Source of the DNA: Raffaelea ambrosiae
Lineage: Eukaryota > Ascomycota > Sordariomycetes > Ophiostomatales > Ophiostomataceae
Assembly: GCA_002778195.1 (NCBI GenBank)
Contig: PCDI01000001.1
Coordinates: forward strand, 6,025,338 to 6,089,337
Reading direction: 5' to 3'
Length of the DNA stretch: 64,000 nt
The notes under the pieces were generated by a model. That model did not search any database. It saw only the letters and a program-made list of their open reading frames with translations, and had not been told where the DNA came from. This document shows, piece after piece, positions 20,655 to 33,319 of this stretch; position 1 is the stretch's first letter, and every line of letters begins with the position of its first letter. The position numbers and the translations under genes are program-made.

Positions 20655-23447
20655 ATGGCAGCCACGACAATTGAGGACGTTCACTTTGAGCACTACCATC
20701 CACACGATGCATTGGGCGTCGACGACACACGGCCGCGCATCTCGTGGCAATTTCGCAATGCGCCCGACAACTTTGAGCAGGAAGAGTACGAGCTGAAGCT
20801 GAGCAGTGACTCTGGCGATGGCTTCGTCGAGGTGTGCTCTGCCACGGTGGCATCCCAAGAGTCGCACCTCGTGCCCTGGCCACACACAGATGCCATCACC
20901 TCTCGACAACGGTGGGCTGTCAGCGTTCGGGCACGAGGCAAGGGCCAGAACGAGAGTACGCCCTGGAGCAAGCCGTCCATAATCGAGTCGGGCCTTTTGC
21001 TGCGTTCCGACTGGACCAGCAAGCTGATCTCGGCACCATGGGCTGAGCAGTCCGCCAAGGGGCCCATCCCCGAGGACCTGTTCCGGCACGAGTTCGGTCT
21101 CGGCAACAACAGCAGCAACCGCATCTCGAGAGCACGGCTGTACGTCACGGCACAGGGTGTCTACGAAGCTGAGATCAACGGGACCGCGGTTGGGGACCAG
21201 TTCCTGGCCCCGGGATGGACTGTCTACAACGGCCGCCTGCAATATCAAACATACGATGTGACGGATCTCCTAAAGGCAGGTGCCACTAACTGCCTAGGCA
21301 TCCGGGTCGCCGAGGGCTGGTACGCGGGCCGACTATCCTTCGGTGGTGGCCGCCGTGCCATCTGGGCCACCCGGACAGCCCTGCTCGCCCAGTTGGAAGT
21401 TTTCTACGACGACGGGTCGATGGAGCGTGTCGCGTCAGACGAGTCGTGGACAGTGCGACAAGGGCCTATCCGACTGGCCGAGATCTATGACGGGGAAAAG
21501 TACGATGCAAGGGAGGAGGTCGACGGCTGGTCGCAGCCATCGGCAGGACCCTCCAGCGGCTGGGGCCAGGTCGACGTTCTTCCGCCACTGCCCGAAACGG
21601 TAAACCTCGTCCGCGGCTACAGCGAGCCTGTCCGCCGCCTGGAGCATATTCGTGCCGTCAAACTGATCACCACGCCTTCGGGCAAGCTCGTGGTGGACTT
21701 TGGACAGAACTTGGTCGGCCTTGTGCGGCTGAAGGACATCAAGGGCCCGCGTGGACACACGATCACTCTGTCCCATGCTGAGGTCATGGAGAATGACGAG
21801 CTGGGCGTGCGGCCTTTGCGTGACTGCAAGGCGCAGGACACGTATACGCTGCGTGGTGGCGAGGCCCCCGAAACCTACGAACCACGATTCACGTTCCACG
21901 GTTTCCGGTATCTTCAGATCGACAACTGGCCGGCGCACGCGGGCGACGTGACCGACCACGTCGAGGCGGTGGTCTGTCACACAGATATGCAGGAGTCTGG
22001 TCGCTTCGCCTGCTCTAACGACGATCTGAACCAGCTGTACAGCAATGTGCGCTGGAGCATGCGCGGCAACTTTTTTTCGATCCCAACAGACTGCCCCCAG
22101 CGGGATGAGCGGCTCGGGTGGACGGGCGACTTGGCCCTCTTTGCGCCAACGGCCAGCCTGCTGTACAACTGCTTTGGCATTCTCAAAAACTGGCTCGTGG
22201 ACCTAAAGATTGACCAAAAGACGGGCAACGGTGTGCCACCATACGTCTGCCCGAATGTGCTGCAGAGCGCCGTGTTCTGGAACGATCTCAAGCCGGTGGC
22301 CGTGTGGCACGATGTGACAGTGCTGGCGCCGTGGGCTCTGTGGACGGATACCGGCGACGCAGACATTCTGTGGCAGCAGTACGACTCCATGAAGGCCTGG
22401 CTGGATGCCATTCCGAGAAACAAGAACGCACCGGGTGGTCTATGGGATCCAGAGGTCTTCCAGCTGGCTGTACGTTCTGTTGCTCTTGAGTTTTTTCTCT
22501 GCGTGTATGTATGCTGACCCGGACAGGACTGGCTCGACCCCAACGCCCCGCCTGACGCTCCCCAAAAAGCCATGACCGACCCCGTGCTCGTGGCCGATGC
22601 CTTTCTAGTGCACTCGCTGGACTGCGTGGCCCAGGCAGCCCGACTGATTGGCCCGCACGACGAGGAAGCCGCCCAATTCCAAAAGGAAGCCGCCGCCGCC
22701 CGCGCTGCCTTCATCGCCGAGTATGTCTCGCCCCGTGGCCGGTTGGTGTCTGACTCCCAGACGGCCTATGCGCTAGCCATCTGCTTTGATCTGCTCCCCG
22801 ATGGCGCAGCCCGACTTCGCGCCGGCGCCCGCCTCGCCGAGGTCATTCGCCGCAACGGCTTCAAGATTGGCACAGGCTTTGCAGGCACGCCATTTGTGTG
22901 CGAGGCGCTGGCACGAACCGGGCACCCTGCTGTGGCCTACACCATGCTACTGAACGAGGAATGTCCCTCGTGGCTCTACCCGATCAAGACGGGCGGCGCG
23001 ACGACGGTGTGGGAGCGGTGGGACAGCATGCTGCCAGACGGTTCCATCAACCCGGGCGAGATGACCTCGTTCAACCATTATGCGTTCGGGGCGGTGGCCA
23101 CGTTCCTTGTGGAGCGGTTGGCCGGGCTGTCGTCTCTGGAAGCTGGGTGGAAGCGGTCGCGAGCATCTCCGATCATTGTAGGAGATTTCCGGTGGGCCAA
23201 GGCCGAGCACCGGACGCCGTACGGGCGGGTATCGTGCGAGTGGAGGCTGGCAGACGCACCGGATGGGAGGCAGACGCTGACGATCGAGGTCGAGGTACCA
23301 CCGACGACGACAATGGGGGTTGTGCTGCCTGGGGAGGAGGCCGAAGACGAGAAAGTGCATACAGTCGGGTCGGGCCATTGGACGTTCCATGCCGACTTTA
23401 AGCACACGCACAGCTGGCCCGTGCCGCCGCTGCTTGGTCCAGTGTAA
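20655..23447 (+). CDS. GH78 alpha-L-rhamnosidase
   Basis: Hydrolyses terminal alpha-L-rhamnose from glycosides or rhamnose-containing polysaccharides. Exons 20655-22469 and 22527-23447, joined by a 57-nt intron (gtacgt..acag); 911 residues, typical for the family. Domain order fits GH78: an N-terminal Ig-like domain (PRISWQFRN), a jelly-roll domain with RARLYVTAQGVYEAEING and LAPGWTVYNGRLQYQTYDVT, the linking VDFGQNLVG region, then the (alpha/alpha)6 catalytic barrel. The catalytic acid motif is DCPQRDERLGWTGD (about residues 480-493), and YPIKTGGATTVWERWDSM lies in the second exon. It closes with a C-terminal beta domain. No signal peptide is visible (MAATTIEDVHFEH), so an intracellular enzyme is suggested. 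The architecture resembles bacterial-type GH78 enzymes also found in fungi. Confidence 0.92.
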
Positions 23448-23844
23448 GGGATAGATGGCGTGGGGGGCGGGAGAGATATAGAAAAGTATGCTTACCCGCA
23501 GGGTATCGTGCAGGTGTGTGGTCGCCAGAAGATCTCGATGATCTCGCATTCGTATATACGAGTCTGCAGTGATAATACTATGTTGTAACTGTGTACTCTG
23601 TCAGCGCCCTCTACAGACAATGTGATTGGCTTCGTGCGCCTTCCCCGCATTTTCTGTTCTTTGCCTCCGGAGAGTTCGGGTGGTTGCACCTTCCCGCCTG
23701 AACCAGACTCTTTGGGTGCTGTGTACCAGGAGCTCCTGTTGTCTTTATCTACCACGAAGACCCCCTCCCGGCCCCTCCTTATATCCTGGTTCTTTCTCGT
23801 TCCCAATCTCTGGTCCTCTCCGCGCTTTGCTTTCGTTGCCAGCC

Positions 23845-24003
23845 ATGTCCTACCAACGCAGCTTGGAGTCTTATCGGGCTCAGGCTGACAGCGCATGCTG
23901 GTGGCCACATGCTGATGTGATAACGCCTGGACTCGAGTTTCTTCTGAGCAGCCGCGAGCAAGACACAGACATTACGGTTACAATGACACAACAGTCGCAG
24001 TAA
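23845..24003 (+). CDS. Possible small gene or first exon, unknown
   Basis: An ATG at 23845, preceded by a pyrimidine-rich leader and a TATATC element near 23780, opens 52 codons (MSYQRSLESYRAQADSACWW...). It ends either at a TAA (24001-24003) or, more interestingly, at a perfect donor GTAAGT overlapping that stop, with a candidate acceptor TTTTGCAG near 24163. The putative intron would contain the (TG)n tract, and the sequence beyond it is disrupted by homopolymers and the N. Composition looks more coding-like than its surroundings, but I recognise no family. Confidence 0.27.
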   Translation: MSYQRSLESYRAQADSACWWPHADVITPGLEFLLSSREQDTDITVTMTQQSQ

Positions 24004-24114
24004 GTTCCATCTCTGCTAGTATTTGCAAGTTCAATTCCCGAAAGAGCTATGTGAGCAGGGCAAACTGTCATCCCCCCAAAAAAAGAATGAGTGTCTATCG
24101 TCTTGTTCTACCTC

Positions 24115-24148
<34 letters not shown>

Positions 24149-24218
24149 GTATCTGCTTTTGCAGATTTCGGGTCCAAATTTCCCGATTTCGAGATTTTTT
24201 TTTTTTGGGAAGGGGGGG

Positions 24219-24219
24219 N
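24219..24219. other. Single unresolved base (N) within a G homopolymer
   Basis: Sequencing or assembly uncertainty in a long G run; the real tract length is unknown. Confidence 0.99.
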
Positions 24220-24379
24220 GGGGGGGGTGTCTGGGACTTCGTTTTTTTATTTGCGGTTAAATGGGCAACATTTATCATCGTTGAAGACACAAGCTGGGAG
24301 AACGAGAGGAGGCCATGGCCCTCCCAGTTCTCAACAGACAGGGCAAGCTGATTTCATATGCAATTACTCCTCCTGCTCT

Positions 24380-26034
24380 CTACGCAGTCGTCGGAGCCTT
24401 GCCAGCCTCAGTCGGCGGAGCAATCTTCATCGGCTTCACGCCCAGCCCGTTAGCGTTGCGGAAAAACAACACACCCTTGCCCTTACCGACAGCATCGGCG
24501 CTGGGCTCCACCCACTGACACATGCGAGCGCTCTTGTACATGGCCTTGATGAAGCCGATAGAACCATCCTTGACGTCCGAGCGATAGTGGCGACCCATGA
24601 CGGGCTTAATGGCCTCCGTGGCTTCGTCGGCGTTGTAGAAGGGGATGGTGCTGACATAGTGGTGGAGGACGTGGGTCTCGATGATGCCGTGCAGCAGGTG
24701 GCGGCCAATAAAACCAAACTCACGGTCGATGGTAGCAGCGGCACCACGGACAAAGTTCCATTCGTCGGGCGTGTAGTGCGGCAGAGTTGGGTCGGTATGC
24801 TGGAGGTAAGTGATGGCGACTGGGATGAGGTTAGCTATGGATGTAAGAAGGGCAAGAAGAGAGAGAGGAGAGAGAGAAGAATTTGATTTCACAAAAGAAC
24901 AGGAAAGGGACAGGCGATGATGGGAGAGAGGGGGGGAGACCGGGGAGACATAGAGAGAACAATATACTAACCAAGCCAGTGGTTGACCCAGAGATACGGC
25001 AGGAAATACCAGACACCAATGTTGTACCAGCCGAACTTGTTGATGAGCAGGCCGAGGATGGTGGCCGTCACCAGGATACCAATATCACTGAGGACGATCA
25101 GATGAGCGTCGCGGTTCTCGTACAGCGGGCTGCTGGGGTTGAAGTGGTTGACGCCATGGAAGAGGCCGTTGGTCTTGCCCTTGCCGCGGCCCTCGCGCTG
25201 GCGCTCGTGGTAGTTGTGGCCGGTGACGTTGGTCAGCAGGTAGTTGGGCCAGCCGACCAGCTGCTGGGCCACCAGCATGCTGAGCGTGTAGATGGGCGTC
25301 TCCTCGGTCAACTCGGAAAGCTCGTGGGTCAGTCTGCCCAGGCGGGTGGCTTGCTCGTCGCGGGTGCGCGGCAAGAACACCATGTCACGCTCCATATTGC
25401 CGGTGGCCTTGTGGTGCTTGCTGTGGGACAGCTGCCAGCTGAAGTAGGGCACGAGCAGGGACGAGTGCAGCACCCAGCCAACGGCATCGTTGAACGTCTT
25501 GGAGTCGGAGAAAGCGCCGTGGCCGCACTCGTGGGCAAGGACCCAGAGGCCGGTGCCGAACAGGCCCTGCAGGAAAGCATAGATGCTCCAGAGAGCGCCG
25601 CGGACGATGATGGATGGCACATACTCGGGAGTGTTGAAAGTGTGGAAGAGGAAGAAAGTGGTGGCCAGGTAGACTATGTCACGAAAGACGTACGCCATGC
25701 CGCGTACGGCGGAACGCTTGAAGCAGTGCTTGGGGATGGCGTCACGGATGTCTTTGATGGTGAAGTCCGGCACCTGAAACTCATTGCCGTAGGTGTCAAC
25801 CAGGCGACCATAGGAGTTGCCATTGCTGGCCACCCCCTTCTTAGAAGCGGCAATGTCGTCCATGGACGAAAGTGAAGAGAGTGAGGTAGATGAAGCCGAC
25901 CGGCGAGGCGAGTCGGCCGGCGAGTGGGCGGCTGTGGTTGAGGGCGAGGTGTTGTCAGAGTCAGAGGCAGCGCCGTTCACAGCCCGGCGGCGGGCAGGGC
26001 CCGAAGCGGACTCAATGCCGGATGCAGAGGCCAT
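24380..26034 (-). CDS. Delta-12 fatty acid (oleate) desaturase, FAD2 type
   Basis: ER membrane di-iron enzyme that converts oleoyl to linoleoyl chains on phospholipids. Exons on the minus strand: 26034-24972 and 24819-24380, split by a 152-nt pyrimidine-rich intron; 500 residues. The acceptor is placed so that the join reads NHWLVAITYLQHTDP as in the family; an alternative AG nearer the donor would insert four residues. Three histidine boxes are seen: HECGH (168-172), HSKHH (204-208) and HVLHH (404-408). Hydrophobic membrane-spanning pairs lie around them. A Ser/Ala-rich N-terminal tail of about 60 residues precedes the core. The C-terminal box and overall pattern fit delta-12 rather than delta-9 enzymes; a delta-15/omega-3 activity cannot be excluded from sequence alone. 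Confidence 0.9.
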
Positions 26035-29000
26035 GGCGACTGGATTGTTCCGTTACAAAGAGTTTTGAGGTTGACGGAGAGATCCGGGCAGGGTCGAAGT
26101 AAAGATGGAAGAAAAGGATGAAGAATGACCAAAACCAAGAGGTCCCAAACGGCACAAATGGCGTGTGCGAAGAGGCGAGCAGGAGGGGGCTTGCTGCCAA
26201 AAAAAAAAAATAAAAGAGTTCACACGGACCGAGAGAAGAGTGCTTAGAGAAAAAGAAAAAGAGTGATCAGAGAACCAACCCTTTTTTGGTTTGAGGGGGG
26301 GTTCGACTTTGGCGTATAAGTTGTGTTAGTGTGCCTGCGTTATTCAAGCCAACAGGTAGTAGCGGTCAGAGTAGTCGGCTCTGGCTAGGTACAACAGGTT
26401 AGAATGACGGGAGGGCAAGGCTGACGCAGCAGATATATAGGGGGGAGAAGAGGGAGGAGAGGCAAGAGGCAAGATTAAGGAAGGAGCAATAGGAGCGAGT
26501 AGGAGGAGGGACATACCAGAGGGAGGGGGGTGGGTAGAAAGAGGAAGCAGCGAGGGTGGTGGGCGGCGAGCAAACTGCGAGAAAAATAATTGGGATGGGT
26601 TTTGGTAGGAAAAGAAGAGAGGGGGTATGGTTTGTCGGCGAGGTGTGGAGAACAATAAACTTTAAACTGTGTAGTTACGTATGGGGGAACAGTGTCTCCG
26701 TACTGTCTCAGAACGCCAGCGCCGCAAAAAAGAGTGCTTTTTAGTGTCCATACAAGCACACGGCCGACTATGGGTGTCTAGTTAAGGACGAGACCGACCA
26801 TGTACGAGTACCAATGGCTGCACCGCAGAGTACGTGTACATGTTGGATTGCATTTTGTGAAGTGCCGCAGTGAGGTAGTTTCGAGATACACCGCACATGA
26901 AATAACAAGCTACGGCACAGCCTGCACAAGAGGCCTATTGGCCTCTGGGCGCAGAACCGAGCATGGAGAGCTGGCTTGGCGAGTGTGCTACTGGCTAGCG
27001 AGTGCGGACCAGCGTAGACGAGCGTGGGATGGCCAGAGAGTCGACGGAGAACTCTGGGGACGCCGGCACAGTCTTGGGCAGGCCTGGGAAGTTGGGAAGG
27101 CGGGAAGTTGGGAAGTTGGGGCGCATTGGCGTGCAGCAGATGGCCCTGCTTGGGAGGGGGATCTGGGGGAGCCTGTTATCCTCAGCGGAAACAACAACGG
27201 CCATGTCTTGCCCGGCAGGAGATAGGAACATGTCGAGGGCAGCTTGAAGCCACCATCTACTGACCGAAAAGCCCAGCCAGGGCGGCTGAAAAAAAAAGTG
27301 CGAAGCCTGTGGAACAGCGGCGACACAAAGACAGCCAGGCGGACCAAAAGATACATCAGATAATAATACAAGAGATACGTCAGATCCAACAGACTCTGCA
27401 GACGACAGACACCACAAAGAACTGCCAGGCGGCACGGGAAAGCAATTGGCCACTCGGGTCCGCCAGCCTTTCTCTGGGGCTCCCCTATTCTTTATTGACC
27501 GCCAGTGCACACACAGTCCTACATGCAGGGCCCCCCTTCGGAAGAGAGGCAGAAAAACGCACTCCCACAGATGGGGGTCAGCTCAATACGCACACCCTGC
27601 TCCTCCGTCGTCGGGCTCTCCTCGTTTCACACCTGGTTGGTTTCCTCCACTTTGGGGGCCGCCTGTTGCTCCTGTAGTCTCCTTTCATCTTCCGCCCATT
27701 CTTCTCCCTTGGGCCGTCACCTCAGCCGAGAATTGGCCCAGTATCTTACGCTCTTACGAATCGTCCCAGCAGAAGTTTGGCGGGTAAAGCCTGGTGGGCA
27801 AAAAAAAAAGTTGTGTAAGGCGGGCTGTAAGCCAGTGCCAACAAAAACCCAACGGAAAAAAATTTCTAAATCATACAAGATATGACGACCAGATGACCAT
27901 GACATTCAAATGGTTGGCCCAGTGGTTCAATGGCTCAGAATTGCCCCAGAATTGCCCCAAACACTGCCAGCTTTGTCAAAAAACACACCACATCGCAGCT
28001 TCCAGTTCCGTTTCCGAGTTGCAATGGTTGATTCTGTTTCCCCCATCCGGTCGTGCCTTCCTATTCTTCTTCGTTTTGGCGTGGTTTTCTGTGTTTTTTT
28101 GGGGGTGATTCCTCCCTCTCCTTCTCCGCATCGGCGGTGAATATCATCTGCCCTGCAGGCGAAAGAAAAAGAAATGACATATTATCCTCGTCCCACGACG
28201 AAAAGCGCACGCCGTACAGAGCAGAATCGCTGGTTCATACGCCGTTGCTTTACTCCATGTATTACACTGCCTACACATTGGCCCCATCACATGTCGACAA
28301 ATGGCACGCCCCAGAGGTTTGTCCTGCCAGGACCCAGAAAAAGGCAAGCTCTGCCCCGCTTTTTTCCGTTGGGGTAGCTATTTTTTGTTAGTTTTTGGGT
28401 TTCGGTTTTTTTTTTTTTTTCTGGCGTTTCCGTTCCTTGTGCAGTTTCCTTTTTTTATAGCAGAATGGAGCTTTTTGCTTTTTTGTTGAGACCCGCACGG
28501 ACCAACAATATCTGGCTTTCGGGTTTTGTACCATGTACGTTGTAGCTCTCCCTCTCTACTCGTAATACTTTGTAAGTACACTTGTACCTCTCCCTTCGTC
28601 TCCCAAATATCTCGGTTCCTGGCCGATTGAGAGACTGCTACCTGTCCACGGTTATGTGCCTGGCTGTGACCCGCCAACGGCTTAACCGACCGCCCGTCGG
28701 CTCCACGTGTGACAGTGTTTGCCGGTTCCATCACCCGACTTTACCGCTAGAAATGGCTGCTCCTGCCCTCTGGGGAAGGCACGACAGAAGCCCAGACTGA
28801 ATCGAGGCAATAGCAGGACACAATCGTACGTACGATTCACCGTAACTTGAAGACGGAAGGAGCAAGTGAGTGCTCTTCCATGACGGAAGGAAGCCTGCGT
28901 CTTGGCCAATTCCATTATACATAGTATGTATTTTCTTCTCATTATTTCGCGTTGCTAATAAGACATCGACTAGAAATAACGACAATAAACCACAGCCAGG

Positions 29001-30516
29001 AAAGCAACCAGCAGAAACAAACCAAGGAAACAGGAATTCCGTAGCAATCCGTAACAATCCATCTGCCTTGGCGCCAGGATCCTCGGCAGCCCCATTTCCC
29101 CGAGTTATCGTAGTGGCCCTGCCTTTTCTCTACGGCGACACTTCGTTCTCGCTCTCGCCGTAGTCTAATGTAGGATCTTGCAGAAGCACCAGGCAAAAAT
29201 GTTCCTGCTGACGTACTGCGCTGGCTGTTACTGGCTCGTTTCACTGGCCGCTTCTGCTGGTCCAAATTCGCTCTCTGTGCAGTATTGGTCCAATTCGACC
29301 AGTTCTCCCTATTCATTTCCACTCAATTGCGACGAATGCCCGTCCACCAGCTGCGATATTCCTCGCCGAACACTGCTGCATGAAAGAACTCACATACTCG
29401 GCATGAACTAGTCGAATCAGCCTTTAACCTTGTCTGCTTGCGTGCAACATGTTGGCTCTCAGCTGGCTGTTTCTGTGTCGTTCTCCCGGATGCCGCCGAT
29501 TTAGCTTCCTCTTTGTTTTTGCAGATCGGCGCTGCCCAAAAGGTGGCTGCCACTTATCAGATAGTTAGCTTACCGATCGGCTACAATTTCCATGTGAAAA
29601 TTGCCCCTCCAAAAAAGGGACAAGAACTCCCAAGCCAACCAAGCAAGCCAACCAAAAGGACAGAAATAAAAAGGGGCTTGGCAGAAGTGCTCCATACAAA
29701 GAGTGCTCGTATCATTTCTTTTGCAACTCACTTTCTCGTTTTTTCTGTGAATATGATTCAGCTTCAATTTCCACAGTACAATGCCACGCAGACTGACCGA
29801 CCCTCAACACTGGTTTCTGGAGAGCGCATAGCCTTGCCTAGTCCAGTACTTCTACACGGTTAATGGTTTGCTCTAAACGCTGGCTGTGTACGTGGCGTGA
29901 GATGTCGACTCAATAGTACATAGTAAATGGAATCTAGGCTGCTCGGGTGGGACGCCCGGCATTGTTCTACTTCTATCCGTCGTGGATACCCCCAGACCGC
30001 CTGAAGCCAAGTGAATGGGGAAACGATTGTCTCTGAGGTTGACAGGGAAGTGACCAGAGGCCAGCAAACAGGAGGTCGGATAGATAATACTCGTAAGACA
30101 CAATGGGACCAAAAGAGCCACACCATGACCACAAACCATGTAGATGCATGCTGTCGACAGGCACACGCAGACCTAGCCTCTGGGGACACGTCTCACTAGC
30201 CGTCGCTGAATCGACCATACACAGATGAGTGACCCCCTCTTCACATGCAAATCAAAGTCAGAAAGCCTGCCTACATTTGCCGATTTCTCCATTATTTTAG
30301 AATATGGGTAATGAAGGATTACCATCAGGCTTTGTGTCACGTGATGCACAACACAACACCAATACGGCCGAGAACGCATTTTGACGTTGCTAAGAACACT
30401 TGTCCTGGATTCAACAGTGCAGAAAGTGTATGAAGTAGAATAAACAAAAGGATGAAATTCATATGAGGTAAATTTCTTCCATTGGGTCGTTTCTCCCGTC
30501 ACTCACCTTCTTTCGC
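26035..30516. other. 4.5-kb gene-free interval upstream of the desaturase
   Basis: The first 650 bp are strongly pyrimidine-rich on the minus strand (desaturase leader side), with an A run near 26199. The rest has A/T homopolymers (27800, 28410), several TACGAGTA-type motifs (26803, 28558, 30088) and many short frames without coding character. No RNA gene or transposon ends were recognised. Confidence 0.45.
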
Positions 30517-31999
30517 CTAGTTGACCGGCATACCACCTGGAAGTTCGCTTAGCCCTGTTGAAAGAAGACTCGGTTAGCCTCGGATACTAGGAAGATTTGA
30601 TGCCCGTAGATGTGAGTGAAACAAGAAAGAGAAAGTAAAGGGGGGGAGACAAAGAGGAGGCAGCATAAAGGGGACGACCCTAAAAGGGGTGCGGCACCAA
30701 ACTTACAGCCATCCACTTGCTCCTTCACTGTCATCGATTTTATGCACTTGTTGCCCGTAGCAATTGACTGAGTCTTCAAAGTAGGACAGTTGACATTGCA
30801 GTTGGCATCCATCGCCCGCTGGAGAGCATCCCCTTTCCTGCGAGATGTTAGCAGGAGCTCGATATGAAAATAAATGGAAAAGGGGGGTAAGGGGAAGAGC
30901 AGAATGAGCAGAAGGAAACGCAAGACGAGAGCAAGAAAAGTAAAAAGAGGATAAAGATAAATAATTTAAAGTATAGTACTGGAATTAGAGGGTGTGCTAA
31001 CCATCCAAAGACATAATCGCCATGGTTTCCGTATCCTGTCTTGTCCCCAAAACTCCAGACAAACGGCTGGCTGCCGTCCTCTGGCCACAACGCCTTGCCA
31101 TTGAATGGCCGCGTGTCAAAAATTGCCTCGTAGAATACCTGCGGCAGCTTCACCGGGTGTGTCGATGGGCAGGGGCCACCACTCTCGAACGTGCCGCTTG
31201 ACGGGTAGGCCACGTGGCTTTGGTGGTCGGCGCTGTCCAGGTTTGTGCCGTCCCAGCAGGTCGGGAATCTGGTGTTAACCATAATGCCCGCCGGGCAGGG
31301 TTTTTGGGGGAAGGCTAAGGTCTCGCCGGTGCGCGTCATGGCTGATTGCAGACAGGTAAAGGTGAGCTGTCGGAACTTTTTGGCCTGGGCCTCGGTGCGG
31401 AAACTGGGGTCGCCGACAAGCATACGGAAGCCCTGGCGGAGAGTAAATATGGGTTAGCAAAGCAGTCCCAGATGGACGTCAGTTAAGAAGAGTTGCTGGC
31501 ATTTGAGACCGTCCCTGAACCTACCGGCTTAAAAGCCGTCACCTTCGACTTTCCGCTGATAGTTGCTGTGTAGTACACCGTCATGCCAGCCTCGGCCTGT
31601 TCAAAGCCGACATTGCCCATCTGCTGCACCCGGTGGAATGATCCATTGCGTGCCCTGAAATACAAGACGGCGGTCCAGTAGTTGGAGAAATCTTCAGAGA
31701 ATGTGCACGTCGTACAGCTGGCCGTGCTGGGAATATCGCGCTCCATGGTAACGTTAAAGGCATTGCCGCCAACAATTTGGTGGGTATGGGGAGACTGCAA
31801 CGATCCGGGGTTGACAAGGCTGGGCAATGTTAGACTGAGATGAAAGACAGCCTGTGGATTTAAATGGCCAAAAGAAATGGAATGAGGGGAAATAAGCATA
31901 CGGGTCAAGACGCTCGACAACAAGCTGTGAGCATGAGAATCGCAGGATGGCATTGGCACCCATGGTAGCAAGTGCCAGGCTCACGACACTCCACTTCAT
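30517..31999 (-). CDS. Secreted DUF1996-domain protein (copy A)
   Basis: Fungal extracellular protein of unknown biochemical function. Exons on the minus strand: 31999-31902, 31819-31525, 31432-31002, 30837-30707 and 30554-30517; 330 residues. A signal peptide (MKWSVVSLALATMGANA) is followed by the family start LRFSCSQLVVERLDPLVNPG. Then come HTHQIVGGNAF, CTTCTFSEDFSNYWTA, FKPGFRMLVGD, FPTCWDGTNLDS, DHQSHVAYP, WPEDGSQPF and GDYVFGWKGDALQRA. It ends with WLSELPGGM. Conserved His, Cys and Trp residues are intact. All joins keep frame. The first intron splits the codon for Pro in ERLDP and is absent in copy B at 41.3-42.7 kb; the other intron positions are partly shared. The two copies are in the same orientation. 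Confidence 0.88.
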
Positions 32000-33319
32000 G
32001 ATGTCTGTCTTTATCACTCTTTCGGCTAACAGATTCGAGAGCAGCACAGGGAACCGGACGATGCGATAGATTTGGGCATGTAGGGGGCTGGTTCTTGACT
32101 TATTCTTGACTTATGAAAGATGAAAGAAATAACAGAAGCAAACAACAGTTCAGACACGCAGCCCAAGGTTTCACGATGAAATAAATCCCAAAAGAAAGCG
32201 TCTCTGAATCCACAAACTTAGCCACCTTTGCGTACTTATAAAGCTTTGTTCGGTGTCTACACCCGTCTTTGCATAATCAATGAACCTTGCTCCCTATTGT
32301 TTGCCGGTGGACGGTAGTGATCTGGGCAACAGAGTGTACGTATATCGCCCACATATCGAGAAGAGTATGTGGCTAATCAGAGAGCTTTCGAGAGTTTCAG
32401 GGAGAGAAATTTGACAGCGACCCGAACAACAGACAGGGAAAAACACAACAGAACATATAGGTTACCAGGCACTGCCCAGTGTTGCTTCGGCATAATTAAT
32501 CCGACCTCGTGTCCTCATAGAGGCTTTTTGATTGAAATCAATAAAAATGGAATCAATCGTACCGTTTTCTCGGCTGTTCCTCTCCACCTTCATATGCTGT
32601 TTTCGGGTTGTTGTTGAAGTTTAATACAGCAATCCTAAATACTCGTTAGGACCGCTCGGCACTTGCCAGTCGTTGCGAAACAGACTTCTGCCGGCCAGTT
32701 GAAACTTAGTAGCCAATAGTTACCGCGCAATGTTGTCCCTGTTGCTTCCCAAGTGCTCCGCGCCACGATCGAAGCACAGTTCACACAAAATGCACCATGC
32801 ACAGTCTATTGTCACTTGCGGCCAAAATGCTGTACATTTTCAGTTTCGGCTTGGGAAGAAATACAAAATCGTTTGTCATAGACCCCATCATTGGGGTTGT
32901 GAGGTTCCCTCGTCTTTATATGCGCTTTCCAGATCCTCTATGTTCTCCACCAAAAAGAGTATTCCAATGACCCTTATCCAAAGAGGCACCCATCCCCTGA
33001 TGTGTAATCGAAAAATCGGAGGAAAAAAATATTGAAAAACAATGGTAAAATGAAGAAAGAAGAGAAATGTGGCGAGAAATGTGTACATTGGGGGGGACTC
33101 CCGCAAAGACAGGATGATCCCGAGAGAAAAGAAGATGAAGACTTTCTACCCCAGCATAAGCGTGCGGTTCGACTGGCGTACCAATGCTATAAAATTAAGT
33201 ATAAACAGTAATCAATAAATGTAAAAGGTATGGGTTTGGGCAGAAAAAATTATCGGCGAGAGAGTTCCCACAGTCTCCCGCCAACGGAGTGTCTGTTTGT
33301 ACTCCGTGATGCCGTGTAA
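32000..33319. other. Intergenic: DUF1996-A promoter and TBC 3' flank
   Basis: About 1.3 kb, AT-rich at 32340-33240. No coding region or RNA recognised. Confidence 0.5.

Larger units (their letters stand above)
23448..24379. other. Intergenic: convergent flank with (GT)n, T/G homopolymers and one unresolved base
   Basis: Holds a (TG)n run at about 24117-24144, a T run at about 24195-24206, G runs at 24212-24227 interrupted by the single N at 24219, and a short candidate gene annotated separately. The open frames spanning the N are unreliable. Confidence 0.6.

Noticed and set aside
20457..21248. 263-codon minus-strand ORF opposite the rhamnosidase start
   Set aside because: Antisense shadow of a clearly coding GC-rich exon; no family features.
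24023..24886. 287-codon plus-strand ORF across the N and the (TG)n tract
   Set aside because: It is antisense to the desaturase exon over most of its length and crosses low-complexity DNA.
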